64,000 bases of DNA from Sphingomonas glacialis (GTDB lineage: Bacteria; Pseudomonadota; Alphaproteobacteria; Sphingomonadales; Sphingomonadaceae): assembly GCF_014653575.1 (NCBI RefSeq), contig NZ_BNAQ01000001.1:1240001-1304000 (forward strand). The letters are read 5' to 3'. Below are positions 35,654 to 43,832 of this stretch, one piece after another (within the stretch, counting starts at the first letter, position 1; the number at the start of each line of letters is the position of its first letter). The position numbers and the translations under genes are program-made. The notes under the pieces are model-generated. The model had not been told where the DNA came from. It did not search any database and worked only from the letters and a program-made list of their open reading frames with translations.

Positions 35654-35654
35654 C

Positions 35655-36461
35655 TCAGATGACGGGAACGGTTGCCTGGTCGAAGAACAGCGCCTGGGCG
35701 ATTGCCGCCTTGACCGTCGAACGCTGGAACGGCTTGGTGATGAGGAAGGTCGGCTCGGGCCGTTCGCCGGTCAGCAAACGCTCGGGGAACGCGGTGATGA
35801 AGATCACGGGAACCTCGAACTCGGCGAGGATGTCCTTGACCGCGTCGATGCCCGAACTGTCATCGGCCAACTGTATATCGGCGAGGACCAGGCCAGGACG
35901 ATCTTCCATCGCCAGTGCAACGGCTTCGTCGCGCGTAACCGCAACGCCTGTCACGTCATGGCCGAGATCGCGCACGATCGTCTCGATATCCATCGCGATG
36001 ATCGGCTCGTCCTCGATAATCAGCACGCGCGCGCGCGTCTGCTTCTCGATTTCGGCAAGGGCTTCGGTGACGAGCAATTCGACTTCGCTCGTATCGACAT
36101 CGATCAGATAGGCCGCGTCCTCGGGCGTGAAGCCTTCCATCGCGGTCAGCAGCAAGGCCTGACGCGACAACGGGGTCATCCGCGCGAGCCGCGCCCGTGC
36201 GATCGATTCCTGACCGTCGAGATCGCCCGCGCTCATGTTCTCCGGAGTCTCGTCGTAATTCGTCGAGGTCCAAATCGCCTGGAACATACGATACAGGCCG
36301 AGGCGCGGATCGACTTCGCGTGGGAACTCGTCGGGAGCGGCAACGATCGCTTCGAGCGTAGCGCGCACATACCGGTCGCCGTGCGTCTGGCTCCCGGTCA
36401 GCGCACGACCATAGCGACGCAGGAACGGAAGATGGGGGGCAAGCTGCTGTCCTAACGACAT
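35655..36461 (-). CDS. phyR: Anti-anti-sigma response regulator PhyR
   Basis: 268 residues from ATG 36461. An EcfG-like sigma-mimic domain fills residues 1-140 (HLPFLRRYGRALTGSQTHGDRYVRATLEAI, PLSRQALLLTAMEGFTPEDAAYLIDVDTSEVELLVTEAL), then a receiver domain (VLIIEDEP, phospho-acceptor Asp195 in LVLADIQL, FITAFPERLLTGERPEPTFLITKPF). Phosphorylated PhyR binds NepR and frees EcfG. It is divergent from nepR. I found no EcfG-type promoter for it. Confidence 0.96.
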   Translation of the reverse strand: MSLGQQLAPHLPFLRRYGRALTGSQTHGDRYVRATLEAIVAAPDEFPREVDPRLGLYRMFQAIWTSTNYDETPENMSAGDLDGQESIARARLARMTPLSRQALLLTAMEGFTPEDAAYLIDVDTSEVELLVTEALAEIEKQTRARVLIIEDEPIIAMDIETIVRDLGHDVTGVAVTRDEAVALAMEDRPGLVLADIQLADDSSGIDAVKDILAEFEVPVIFITAFPERLLTGERPEPTFLITKPFQRSTVKAAIAQALFFDQATVPVI

Positions 36462-36574
36462 GACTGTCGGGGTCTCCCTGAGGTAATGATCGGGGGACCT
36501 TGTGGAAGCGGCCCCCTGGCAATGCAACGCGTTTTCGTACCCCAAAAAACCGGAATTAAAATCACGTCGAGTGC

Positions 36575-36599
36575 GGAACCATCGAACGCTTATTTGGTT
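36575..36599 (+). promoter_or_regulatory. Putative EcfG-dependent promoter of nepR
   Basis: GGAAC (36575-36579), a 16-nt spacer, then GGTT (36596-36599), one mismatch from GGAAC-N16-CGTT. It lies about 110 nt before the nepR start, in the 249-nt phyR-nepR intergenic region. Autoregulation of the NepR/EcfG genes is known in related bacteria. Confidence 0.55.
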
Positions 36600-36710
36600 T
36601 CATGCTGGAACATCGGTCGTTGCGATTGTCCGACAGTCGATCTACGAGCCGTTTGTTACGGTACCATATTCACACGACCGGGTCTTCCGGTGTGACCCAG
36701 GGGGACTGCA

Positions 36711-36887
36711 TTGCGTTCGGGCGACGAATCTTCGAAGAAGCCGGTTGCGGCGCGCGCGTCCAATCCTGGTGCGAAGGTTCAAAGCAAGGACCGCGATATG
36801 GGTGCGGCCTTGCGGACGGTGTATCAACGCACTGTCGAAGAGACGATTCCGCCCGAGATGCTGGACTTGCTGGGCAAACTAGACTGA
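36711..36887 (+). CDS. nepR: Anti-sigma factor NepR
   Basis: 58 residues from TTG 36711, with AGGGGG 6-7 nt upstream (CCCAGGGGGACTGCA-TTG). The NepR core is clear: MGAALRTVYQRTVEETIPPEMLDLLGKLD, in which LRxVYxxxVxExIP and the leucine-rich second helix contact EcfG or PhyR. The N-terminal 28 residues are charged and probably disordered. It starts the plus-strand unit with the PhyP-like kinase, whose ATG is 7 nt after its stop. Short length and the rare start make it easy to miss. Confidence 0.9.
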   Translation: MRSGDESSKKPVAARASNPGAKVQSKDRDMGAALRTVYQRTVEETIPPEMLDLLGKLD

Positions 36888-36894
36888 GCGTTGC

Positions 36895-38490
36895 ATGACT
36901 GACATCGCTGGCGACACCGCCCCCCCTCTTCAGTCCGGGCGGATCGGTGGCGCGCTCGACCAGATTCCGACCGGGGCCAAGGTCTTTCTGATCCTCGGCA
37001 TCTGTCTTTTGCCACTGGCGATTATCGCCTTCTTCGCGACAATCCGAACCGCACAGCTCGCCGACGAAGCCACGCGTGCGCAGATGCAGGTCACCGCCAC
37101 CGAAAGCGCGCGTAAGTTCGCGATCGAGCTGGTCGGTGACATGACCGCGCTGCGGGTTTCGCTCAACGCCCTCGAAAGCGATCCCGGCGACGCGCCGAGC
37201 TGCGCACGCGCGCAAGGCGTTTTTGCGCCGCAAGCTTCGATGGGTACCCGATTCGTCATCTCCGACTCCACTGGACGCGTGATCTGCGGCGAGCCGCTTC
37301 GCGCGGGGGCAGCGCCCAGCGCGACCAAGCCGGGCACTGCGATTGCCGCGCATCTCATCCCCGGCCAGGGCCTAACGCTTTCGACCACAAGCACCAGCGG
37401 CCGGACCAACGCCGCCGCGTTTTTCCCGACGCGCGTGCTCGCGGCCACCGCGATGCCGAGCAACGCGCCGCTCCCCTATGAGGCGCATCTGGTGCTCGAT
37501 CGCGACGCGCTCCTGCTCCACGCCTTGCCGCCGCGGACCGCGCTCGAACGCCGCGCGACGATCAATACCGTCATCGGCGTGGGATCCGTCGTCCTGACCA
37601 CCGAAGTGCAGGGTGCGCCGATCACCTCGCCGGTGCTGGTCGCGCTGTTGCTGCCGATCATCATGTGGGCCGCCGCCGCCGGTATCAGCTGGTTCGTCGT
37701 CGACCGCCTGCTGATCCGCTCGCTGCGTCAATTGCGCACGCGTGTCGCGAACTTCGTGCCGGGCGAGGAAATCGATCCGGGCACGATGCAAGCCCTGCCC
37801 GCGCAGGAAATCCGCGAACTCGGCGAGACCTTCCGCGCGATCAGCCGGACGGTCGCCGAGCACGAAGCCGGCCTCGCCGAAGGACTGGTCCGCCAGACCA
37901 AGCTGACGCGCGAGGTGCACCACCGCGTCAAGAACAATCTTCAAGTCATCTCGAGCCTGATCAATTTCCACGCCCGCGCCGCCCGCAGCGTCGAGGCGAC
38001 GCAGGCCTATGCTTCGATCCAGCGCCGCGTCGACGCGCTGGCGGTGGTGCATCGCAACCATTTTGCCGAGCTCGAGGAAAATCGCGGGCTATCGCTGCGC
38101 TCGGTGCTCGGCGAATTGGCGGCGAACATCCGTGCGACCGCGCCCGAGGACGCACCGATCGCGATCCAGCTCGACATTGCCCCCTACCTCGCCAACCAGG
38201 ACGTCGCGATCGCGATCGCCTTCCTGCTGACCGAAATCATCGAACTCGCGATGACGGTGAATCCGACAGCCAACATGCGCATCTCGATCGCCGCCGCCGA
38301 TGTGGCCGATCGCGCCGTCCTGCGGATCAACTCGCCGGCGCTGGTCGACAACGACCGGATGCGCGCGTTGGTGGCGGAGCGCTATGGCCGCGTCATCGAG
38401 GGGTTGTCGCGCCAATTGCGCTCGAAACTCCATTACGATCCGATGGTCGGAGCATACGAGATCGCGGTCGCGGTGACCGGGCGCGATTGA
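36895..38490 (+). CDS. phyP: PhyP-like HisKA_2 membrane sensor with degenerate ATPase domain
   Basis: 531 residues: TM1 (about 29-51), a periplasmic domain of 190 residues with Cys103 and Cys131, TM2 (about 246-270), a HAMP-like segment, then the HisKA_2 box REVHHRVKNNLQVISSLINFH (His343). The ATPase part lacks the usual boxes: the N-box position reads FLLTEIIELAMTV and the D-box region AVLRINSPALVDND, with no NA-KH or DGxG. In Sphingomonas Fr1 the kinase-like PhyP encoded at this locus is a negative regulator of PhyR. Here a phosphatase role fits. Confidence 0.85.
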   Translation: MTDIAGDTAPPLQSGRIGGALDQIPTGAKVFLILGICLLPLAIIAFFATIRTAQLADEATRAQMQVTATESARKFAIELVGDMTALRVSLNALESDPGDAPSCARAQGVFAPQASMGTRFVISDSTGRVICGEPLRAGAAPSATKPGTAIAAHLIPGQGLTLSTTSTSGRTNAAAFFPTRVLAATAMPSNAPLPYEAHLVLDRDALLLHALPPRTALERRATINTVIGVGSVVLTTEVQGAPITSPVLVALLLPIIMWAAAAGISWFVVDRLLIRSLRQLRTRVANFVPGEEIDPGTMQALPAQEIRELGETFRAISRTVAEHEAGLAEGLVRQTKLTREVHHRVKNNLQVISSLINFHARAARSVEATQAYASIQRRVDALAVVHRNHFAELEENRGLSLRSVLGELAANIRATAPEDAPIAIQLDIAPYLANQDVAIAIAFLLTEIIELAMTVNPTANMRISIAAADVADRAVLRINSPALVDNDRMRALVAERYGRVIEGLSRQLRSKLHYDPMVGAYEIAVAVTGRD

Positions 38491-38535
38491 TCCGCCCGGC
38501 GGGACCGAAAAAATCGCCGACGCGCGTCTTTTCTC

Positions 38536-38560
38536 GGAACCGATCATCGCGATGGCCGTT
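38536..38560 (+). promoter_or_regulatory. Consensus EcfG-type promoter without an adjacent gene
   Basis: GGAAC (38536-38540), exactly 16 nt, then CGTT (38557-38560): a full match to the GGAAC-N16-CGTT consensus. It lies in the 305-nt gap between phyP and the entericidin gene. The next gene start on this strand is 236 nt away and has its own element. The gap contains no convincing ORF, so this could drive a small RNA or a long leader. Confidence 0.55.
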
Positions 38561-38715
38561 TGGATATTCGGATAGCGAATTTATGCCCCCCCCGCTCTCG
38601 CTATCCAAGACATGGGCCCGGACGCGCTACCCCTCCCCCCCCGGGTCGCGTTTCCGGGCCCAATTATTTCCTGCACCTTGTCGCCCGAAACGTACGGGCG
38701 CCGCGATAGCGTTGC

Positions 38716-38740
38716 GGAACGATTCCCCACATCGATCATT
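38716..38740 (+). promoter_or_regulatory. Putative EcfG-dependent promoter of the entericidin gene
   Basis: GGAAC (38716-38720), 16-nt spacer, CATT (38737-38740), one mismatch from consensus, 56 nt before the ATG 38796. Entericidin-type lipoproteins are frequent members of general stress regulons. Confidence 0.5.
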
Positions 38741-38795
38741 GGACGCATGAGGCCGCCAGCTTATGACTGCCCCGGCATTTTTCAGGAGTATTATC

Positions 38796-38930
38796 ATGCG
38801 TAAGGCTACCTCGTTCGCGATCCTCGCCGCCGCCCTGCTCGTCGGCGCGTGCAACACCGTCGAAGGCGTTGGCAAGGACGTGAAGTCGGCTGGCGACACC
38901 GTCGCAAAGACCGCCGACGGCGCAAAGTAA
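38796..38930 (+). CDS. ecnA: Entericidin A/B family lipoprotein
   Basis: 44 residues with AGGAG 8 nt before ATG. MRKATSFAILAAALLVGACNTVEGVGKDVKSAGD is a lipoprotein signal with lipobox VGAC (Cys19), followed by the short amphipathic helix typical of entericidins. These peptides are small envelope lipoproteins induced in stationary phase; their exact function is debated. Position next to the stress core, a likely EcfG promoter and a perfect terminator mark a stress-induced single gene. Confidence 0.88.
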   Translation: MRKATSFAILAAALLVGACNTVEGVGKDVKSAGDTVAKTADGAK

Positions 38931-38950
38931 GCCGCGCTTCAGCAATACGG

Positions 38951-38987
38951 AAAAGGGCTGCTCCCGGGTTCGGGAGCAGCCCTTTTT
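38951..38987 (+). terminator. Strong rho-independent terminator after the entericidin gene
   Basis: A perfect 12-bp stem, GGGCTGCTCCCG (38955-38966) with CGGGAGCAGCCC (38971-38982), 4-nt loop, then TTTTT. AAAA on the other side lets it also serve the convergent tatC transcript. Confidence 0.95.
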
Positions 38988-39031
38988 CGTGTCAGTCGTA
39001 TTGAGGAGCCGCTACGCGTGCGGCGCGAAGA

Positions 39032-39811
39032 TCAGCTCTCGACGAGCTCGGTCGACGCGGCCTTCACACGCTTTCGCTCGGTAAACCAGATCGCCACGAG
39101 CGCGAGCTCGTACAGCGCGACCAGCGGGATCGCGAGCATGATCATCGAGCCCGCGTCGGGGGGCGCCAGCACCAGCGCGAGCGCGAAGCAGCCGACGATC
39201 GCATAGCGACGCCCGCTCACCAGCTGCTTGCGTGTCACGAGCCCCGCGCGCTCGACCAGCATCAGCAGGATCGGCATCAGGAAAGCGAGCCCGAACGCGA
39301 ACAGGAACTGCATCACGAAATCGAGATACGACGCGACCGAGGTCATCGCCTCCTGCTGCACCCCGCCAAGATTGCCCTGAAAACTGTAGAAAAAGCGCAG
39401 AGCCGACGGGATGGCGACGAAATACGCCATCGTCGCCCCGACGATGAACAGCACCGGCGTCGCGAACAGGAAGGGCAGCAGGGCGCGCTTCTCCGTCATG
39501 TACAGGCCAGGCGACACGAACGCCCACAGCTGCATCGCGATGACCGGAAATGCGATCATCAGCGCGGCGAACAACGCCACTTTCAGCTGGACGAAAAAGC
39601 CGTCGAACACGCCGACCGTAATCAGCTTGGTCTGCCCGGCGAGCAGGAGCGGATGGACCAGGACGGTGAAGATCTCGCGCGAGAAGACATAGGTGCCGAT
39701 GAACACGAGCAGGATCGCGACGAGGCAGAAGAACAGCCGCTTGCGCAGTTCGACAAGGTGATCGAGCAGCGGCGCGCGGCTGGCTTCGAGATCGTCGACG
39801 GGTGCGTTCAC
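39032..39811 (-). CDS. tatC: Twin-arginine translocase subunit TatC
   Basis: 259 residues with six membrane segments. The conserved N-terminus PLLDHLVELRKRLFFCLVAI carries the HLxELRxR signature that binds the twin-arginine signal; FSREIFTVLVHPLL and the following segments fit TatC. It is the substrate receptor of the Tat export system. Last gene of tatA-tatB-tatC; its ATG overlaps the tatB stop by 4 nt. Confidence 0.96.
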   Translation of the reverse strand: MNAPVDDLEASRAPLLDHLVELRKRLFFCLVAILLVFIGTYVFSREIFTVLVHPLLLAGQTKLITVGVFDGFFVQLKVALFAALMIAFPVIAMQLWAFVSPGLYMTEKRALLPFLFATPVLFIVGATMAYFVAIPSALRFFYSFQGNLGGVQQEAMTSVASYLDFVMQFLFAFGLAFLMPILLMLVERAGLVTRKQLVSGRRYAIVGCFALALVLAPPDAGSMIMLAIPLVALYELALVAIWFTERKRVKAASTELVES

Positions 39812-40263
39812 GGATGCGCCCTAGGGTTATGCTCGGCGGTTTCGGGCTCGGCCGCGTGCGGCGCGGCGTCATGCGCGCCGGGGCCAGCAGGTTCGGCGAT
39901 CACCGGCGGCGCGGTCAGCGCCGGGGTCTCTACCATCATCGGCGGGGCATCGCCCTCGGTCCCGTCATAGCCGACATCGGCCGCGTGATCGGGATGCCCG
40001 GAAAGCGCGGCGCGCTGCGACGGCTCGGGCGGATGCTCGCGCATGATGCGCTCATTCTCCGCCGCCCACTTCTTTTCCATTTCCTGCAGCTCGGCCTCGC
40101 GCACCATCGTGTCGAAGCCCGAGCGGAACTGGTTCGCGACGCCGCGCACCTTGCCGACCCAATGGCCGGCAAAACGCATCGCCTTGGGCAGATCCTTGGG
40201 CGGGATCACCAGCAAGGCCACGACCCCCAGCAGGATCACTTCGGACGATGCGACATCGAACAT
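39808..40263 (-). CDS. tatB: Sec-independent translocase protein TatB
   Basis: 151 residues from ATG 40263: MFDVASSEVILLGVVALLVIPPKDLPKAMRFAG, one short membrane helix, a Pro-containing hinge and an amphipathic helix, then a long Pro/Ala/Glu-rich tail. TatB forms the receptor complex with TatC. It lies 19 nt after tatA. Confidence 0.93.
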   Translation of the reverse strand: MFDVASSEVILLGVVALLVIPPKDLPKAMRFAGHWVGKVRGVANQFRSGFDTMVREAELQEMEKKWAAENERIMREHPPEPSQRAALSGHPDHAADVGYDGTEGDAPPMMVETPALTAPPVIAEPAGPGAHDAAPHAAEPETAEHNPRAHP

Positions 40264-40282
40264 GGCAGCGCGGTGCCGCTGA

Positions 40283-40531
40283 TCAGATTTCGGTGTCGCG
40301 GATGCGATTGCCGTCGCGGTCGAACACGGGGTCCGCCGACGCCTTGGCTTCGATCCGGCCCGGAACACCATTGGGTTCGCGCTTGGGTTCGTCATCCTCG
40401 GCCATGCCCTTCTTGAACGACTTGATGCCCTTGGCGACGTCACCCATCATGTTCGAGAAACGGCCGCCACCAAGGACCAGGATCGCGATCCCGCCGAAGA
40501 TCAGCCAGTGTACAATACTCAAACCACCCAT
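40283..40531 (-). CDS. tatA: Sec-independent translocase protein TatA
   Basis: 82 residues: MGGLSIVHWLIFGGIAILVLGGGRFSNMMGDVAKGIKSFKKGMAED, the short TatA membrane helix, FG-type hinge and amphipathic helix, then a charged tail. TatA oligomers form the translocation pathway. First of the tat genes, 26 nt after scpB in the same direction. Confidence 0.95.
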   Translation of the reverse strand: MGGLSIVHWLIFGGIAILVLGGGRFSNMMGDVAKGIKSFKKGMAEDDEPKREPNGVPGRIEAKASADPVFDRDGNRIRDTEI

Positions 40532-40557
40532 GATCGGTCTCCTAAGGTCATCCCTAT

Positions 40558-41145
40558 CTAGTCCTCCTCGTCGGAAACTTCCACCTCCGCGTCGGAGTCG
40601 ATCCGCTCGAAGGCGAGATCGACCGGGTCGAGCAGCCCCGCCGCGCGCAGATCGTCGATCCCCGGCAGATCGCGCCGGCTCGCCAATCCGAAATGCGCGA
40701 GGAATTCCGGGGTCGTCGCATAGAGCAGCGGCCGTCCCGGCACCTCGCGCCGCCCGGCAGGCCTGATCCAGCCCGCTTCCATCAATACGTCCAAGGTGCC
40801 CTTAGAGATGCCGACGCCGCGAATTGCCTCGATTTCGGCGCGCGTTGTCGGCTCGTGGTACGCGATGATCGCGAGCGTCTCGATCCCGGCGCGGGTGAGT
40901 TTGCGCGGTTCCTCGTGCGTGCGGCGCAGCAAGTGCGCCATGTCGGGCGCGGTCTGGAAGTGCCAGCGCTCGCCGCGCTTGACGAGTTCGATCCCGCGCC
41001 CGGCATAATCGGCCTGCAGCGTGGCGAGCGCGGCGCGCACCTCGACGCCCTGCAGATGCGTGCGGATCGCGTCCGCGGTCATCGGTTCGGTCGCGGCGAA
41101 CAGGACGGCCTCGACCGCGCGGACGACCGGATCGGGTGCACTCAC
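40558..41145 (-). CDS. scpB: Segregation and condensation protein B
   Basis: 195 residues from GTG 41145, which overlaps the scpA stop (GTGA). Two winged-helix domains are visible: VVRAVEAVLFAATEPMTADAIRTHL and TRAGIETLAIIAYHEPTTRAEIEAIRGVGISKGTLDVLMEAGWIRPAGRREVPGRP. It works with ScpA and the SMC ATPase in chromosome condensation. The C-terminus is acidic. The frame is open upstream but overlaps scpA. Confidence 0.94.
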   Translation of the reverse strand: MSAPDPVVRAVEAVLFAATEPMTADAIRTHLQGVEVRAALATLQADYAGRGIELVKRGERWHFQTAPDMAHLLRRTHEEPRKLTRAGIETLAIIAYHEPTTRAEIEAIRGVGISKGTLDVLMEAGWIRPAGRREVPGRPLLYATTPEFLAHFGLASRRDLPGIDDLRAAGLLDPVDLAFERIDSDAEVEVSDEED

Positions 41146-41885
41146 GCCCGCGGCTCGACGGGTGTGCGCAGGTATAACGGCGCGAAGGGCGATTGCTGGC
41201 GGAGTTCGGCCCGGCCCTGCTTGGCGAGTTCGAGCGCGGCGACGAAGCTCGAGGCGAGCGCCGATTTGCGGAACACGCCCGTCGCCGCCGGCGGGAGGAA
41301 GGTCTCGATTGTCCGCCATTCCATCGTGATCCCGAGCAGCCTCCCGACGCGTTCGAGCGCGGCCTCGAGCGTCATCACCTCGCGCTGCGCGACGAAGTGC
41401 ATGACGGGGCGCGTCCGTGCGGTGATGACGCCGTATGCGGCGATCAGATCGTAGATCTCGGCCTGCCACAGCGCCTTGCGCTGCGTGCGCAGTCCCTCCG
41501 GCGCGCCGCGCGGGAAAACGTCGCGCCCGATCCGGTCGCGCGCGACCAGCCGCGCGCCCGCCTCACGCATCGCGCTGAGCCGTTCGAGGCGGAGTTGCAG
41601 GCGCAGCGCGAGCTCTTCCGGGTTGGGCTCCACCTCGGGATCGCGGGGCAAAAGCAGCCCCGATTTGAGATAGGCGAGCCACGCCGCCATCACGAGATAA
41701 TCCGCCGCCAGCTCGAGCTTGATCGCGCGCGCCTCCTCGACGAAGCGGAGATATTGATCGACCAAGGCGAGGATCGAGATCGCTTTCAGATCGACCTTCT
41801 GATTGCGCGCGAGCGCGAGCAGGACGTCGAGCGGGCCTTCCCAGCCGTCGAGATCGAGCGTCAGCGTTGCGGGGTCTTCGGTCAT
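41142..41885 (-). CDS. scpA: Segregation and condensation protein A (kleisin)
   Basis: 247 residues: LDLDGWEGPLDVLLALARNQKVDLKAISILALVDQYL at the N-terminus binds the SMC neck, and the C-terminal winged helix (RDEVMTLEAALE-type region near 170-230) binds the SMC cap. Coupled to scpB by a 4-nt overlap and 78 nt after nagZ. Confidence 0.94.
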   Translation of the reverse strand: MTEDPATLTLDLDGWEGPLDVLLALARNQKVDLKAISILALVDQYLRFVEEARAIKLELAADYLVMAAWLAYLKSGLLLPRDPEVEPNPEELALRLQLRLERLSAMREAGARLVARDRIGRDVFPRGAPEGLRTQRKALWQAEIYDLIAAYGVITARTRPVMHFVAQREVMTLEAALERVGRLLGITMEWRTIETFLPPAATGVFRKSALASSFVAALELAKQGRAELRQQSPFAPLYLRTPVEPRA

Positions 41886-41963
41886 TGCGCGAACGGTAGC
41901 AAAGACGCTCGCCGAGCGGCAGCCCCTTCTAAATCCTCACTTGGTACCGCGGCGAGGGGGAAG

Positions 41964-42971
41964 TCAGGTGAGCGCGAGCAACGCGTCGCGTTTGGCAATG
42001 AGCGCGGCGAAATCGCCGTCGCCACGCACCCCCGCCACGCTCGCCATCGCGCGATCGAGCCGCGCGCGAGAGATCGCAGAAATCTCCCCGAGCCGCGCGG
42101 CGATATCCTCCATCTCGTCCATCCGCCCCCAGCAATCGAGCACCAGGTCGCATCCCGCAGCGATCGACCCCGCCGCCTTGTCGCCGGCCGTGCCCGACAG
42201 CGCCTTCATGTCGATATCGTCGGTCATCAACAGCCCGTCGAAGCCGATCCGCTGGCGGATGATCTGCTCGATCACGACGGGCGACAGCGTTGCAGGGCGC
42301 GCCGGGTCCCAGGCGTCGAAGACGATATGCGAGGTCATCCCCATCGGCGCATCGCTGAGCCGCGCGAACGGCTGGAGATCGATTTCGAGCTCGGCATCCG
42401 TCGCGGTGACGGTCGGCAGATGATAATGCGTATCGAGCTTGGCGCGGCCATGCCCCGGCATGTGCTTGACGACACCGACCACGCCGCCGCGCTGCAGCCC
42501 GTCGAGGGTCGCCTTGCCGAGGGCTGCGACGCGCATCGGGTCCGAGCCGAAAGCGCGCGTAGCGATCGCCTCGGTCGTATCGGGCTGCGCCACGTCGAGC
42601 AGCGGCAGGCAATCGACATTGATGCCAACCTCGGCGAGCATCAGCGCGATCGCCTCGGCATTCGCGCGCGCCGCCTCGATCGCCGAGATCGGCGCGATAT
42701 CGTAGAGCCGGTCGAACGCGGGGCCTGCCGGGAAAGCAGGCCATTCGGGCGGCCGCATCCGCGCGACGCTGCCGCCTTCCTGATCGATCAGGATCGGCAC
42801 GTCGTCGCGCCCCGACAGCGCGCGCAGACTGTCGGTCAGCGCGCGGACTTGCGCGCGGGTCGCGATGTTGCGCTTGAACAGGATGTAACCGGCGGGATCG
42901 GCAGCAGTGAAAAAGCTGCGCTCGGCAGGCGACAGTTCGAGGCCGGATAGGCCGAAGATGACGGGCTTCAT
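41964..42971 (-). CDS. nagZ: Beta-N-acetylhexosaminidase NagZ
   Basis: 335 residues of glycoside hydrolase family 3. Family marks are LIDQEGGSVARMRPPEWPAFP, GINVDCLPLLDV, the catalytic-loop motif KHMPGHGRAKLDTHYHLP (His general acid/base) and LLMTDDIDMKAL (Asp nucleophile). It cleaves GlcNAc-anhydroMurNAc in cytoplasmic peptidoglycan recycling. It stands between the SPOR protein and scpA, in the same direction. Confidence 0.94.
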   Translation of the reverse strand: MKPVIFGLSGLELSPAERSFFTAADPAGYILFKRNIATRAQVRALTDSLRALSGRDDVPILIDQEGGSVARMRPPEWPAFPAGPAFDRLYDIAPISAIEAARANAEAIALMLAEVGINVDCLPLLDVAQPDTTEAIATRAFGSDPMRVAALGKATLDGLQRGGVVGVVKHMPGHGRAKLDTHYHLPTVTATDAELEIDLQPFARLSDAPMGMTSHIVFDAWDPARPATLSPVVIEQIIRQRIGFDGLLMTDDIDMKALSGTAGDKAAGSIAAGCDLVLDCWGRMDEMEDIAARLGEISAISRARLDRAMASVAGVRGDGDFAALIAKRDALLALT

Positions 42972-43041
42972 GCCACGGGCTTAGCAACAAGCGCGGGGCT
43001 TCGCACCATTCCGAATGCGACCCGCGCCATTCCTTCCGATA

Positions 43042-43137
43042 CGTCACCCCGGGCTCGTCCCGGGGTCCACCGGGACGCGCGTGCTACGCTCCCAACCCTT
43101 GCGGCCCGGTGGACCCCGGCACAAGGCCGGGGTGACG
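43042..43137. repeat. CGTCACCCCGG palindromic repeat, copy 2
   Basis: CGTCACCCCGGGCTCGT at the left and GGCCGGGGTGACG at the right, with inner arms GGGGTCCACCGGG and CCCGGTGGACCCC. It is the same length (96 nt) and arrangement as the copy at 2622-2717. It lies between nagZ and the SPOR gene without breaking the operon. Confidence 0.85.
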
Positions 43138-43160
43138 GGTACCGCGCGGAGCCGTCGCGA

Positions 43161-43832
43161 TCAGCCCCGCGGCACGAAGCAGGCCTGCCCCGCCGCCGCC
43201 AGCTTCGCGCACAGGCTCGTGGCCTGGCCCGCGCTGCCGGCATTGACGCGCAGGCGATAGACGGTCTTGCCGCCAACCTGCGCCGCCTGGACCGACTTGC
43301 CCATCGGCGCGAGATCGACGTGCTTTTTGGAGATCGCGCGCCAATTCGTATCGGCTTCGGCCTCGCTGCCGAACGACCCGAGCTGCACCAGCGCGCCGCC
43401 CGACGCCTTTTCGGCCGACGGGATCTTGGCAACGGCCTTGCTCGCGCCAGCCTCGGCCTTGGCAACCGGAGCCTTCTTGCCCGCGATCGGCTTTTCGGGA
43501 AGCGCCTTCATGTCGATCGCGGCGTTGCCGGTGGCGGCGCCGTTGCTCGTCGCGATCGCACTATCGCCTTCGCCGTCGACCTTGATGCCACCGGGATCGT
43601 CGGGCTTGACCTTATAATCGCCCTCTTGCGCCGCGATCATCGCGCCGTTGCCGTCGACGCCCTGGTGCTGCTTGTAATATTGATAGCCGAAGATCACCGC
43701 CGCGACGACGAGCAGCGCCGCCACGATCAGGCCGATGATCTTCACGACCGACGGGCCATCGTCATAATCGTCCTCGACCGTTTCGAGCCAGGGAAGGCGA
43801 TCCTCGTCGCGCATATCGTATTCGCCTGCCAT
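43161..43832 (-). CDS. SPOR domain membrane protein
   Basis: 223 residues: acidic cytoplasmic N-terminus, one membrane segment (about 30-50, VKIIGLIVAALLVVAAVIFGY), a periplasmic linker and a C-terminal SPOR domain (GALVQLGSFGSEAEADTNWRAISKKH to ATSLCAKLAAAGQACFVPRG, with two Cys). SPOR domains bind denuded septal peptidoglycan, so it is probably a division-site protein. The ATG overlaps the argS stop by one base. Confidence 0.88.
   Translation of the reverse strand: MAGEYDMRDEDRLPWLETVEDDYDDGPSVVKIIGLIVAALLVVAAVIFGYQYYKQHQGVDGNGAMIAAQEGDYKVKPDDPGGIKVDGEGDSAIATSNGAATGNAAIDMKALPEKPIAGKKAPVAKAEAGASKAVAKIPSAEKASGGALVQLGSFGSEAEADTNWRAISKKHVDLAPMGKSVQAAQVGGKTVYRLRVNAGSAGQATSLCAKLAAAGQACFVPRG

Noticed and set aside
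36523..36560. EcfG-type promoter for phyR
   Set aside because: No GGAAC with a correctly spaced CGTT-like element on the minus strand upstream of phyR.
36502..36710. ORFs in the phyR-nepR intergenic region
   Set aside because: They cross the predicted nepR promoter and overlap the real nepR in other frames.
38581..38803. Pro/Arg-rich ORFs in the phyP-entericidin gap
   Set aside because: Low-complexity composition, no ribosome site, overlap with predicted promoter elements.
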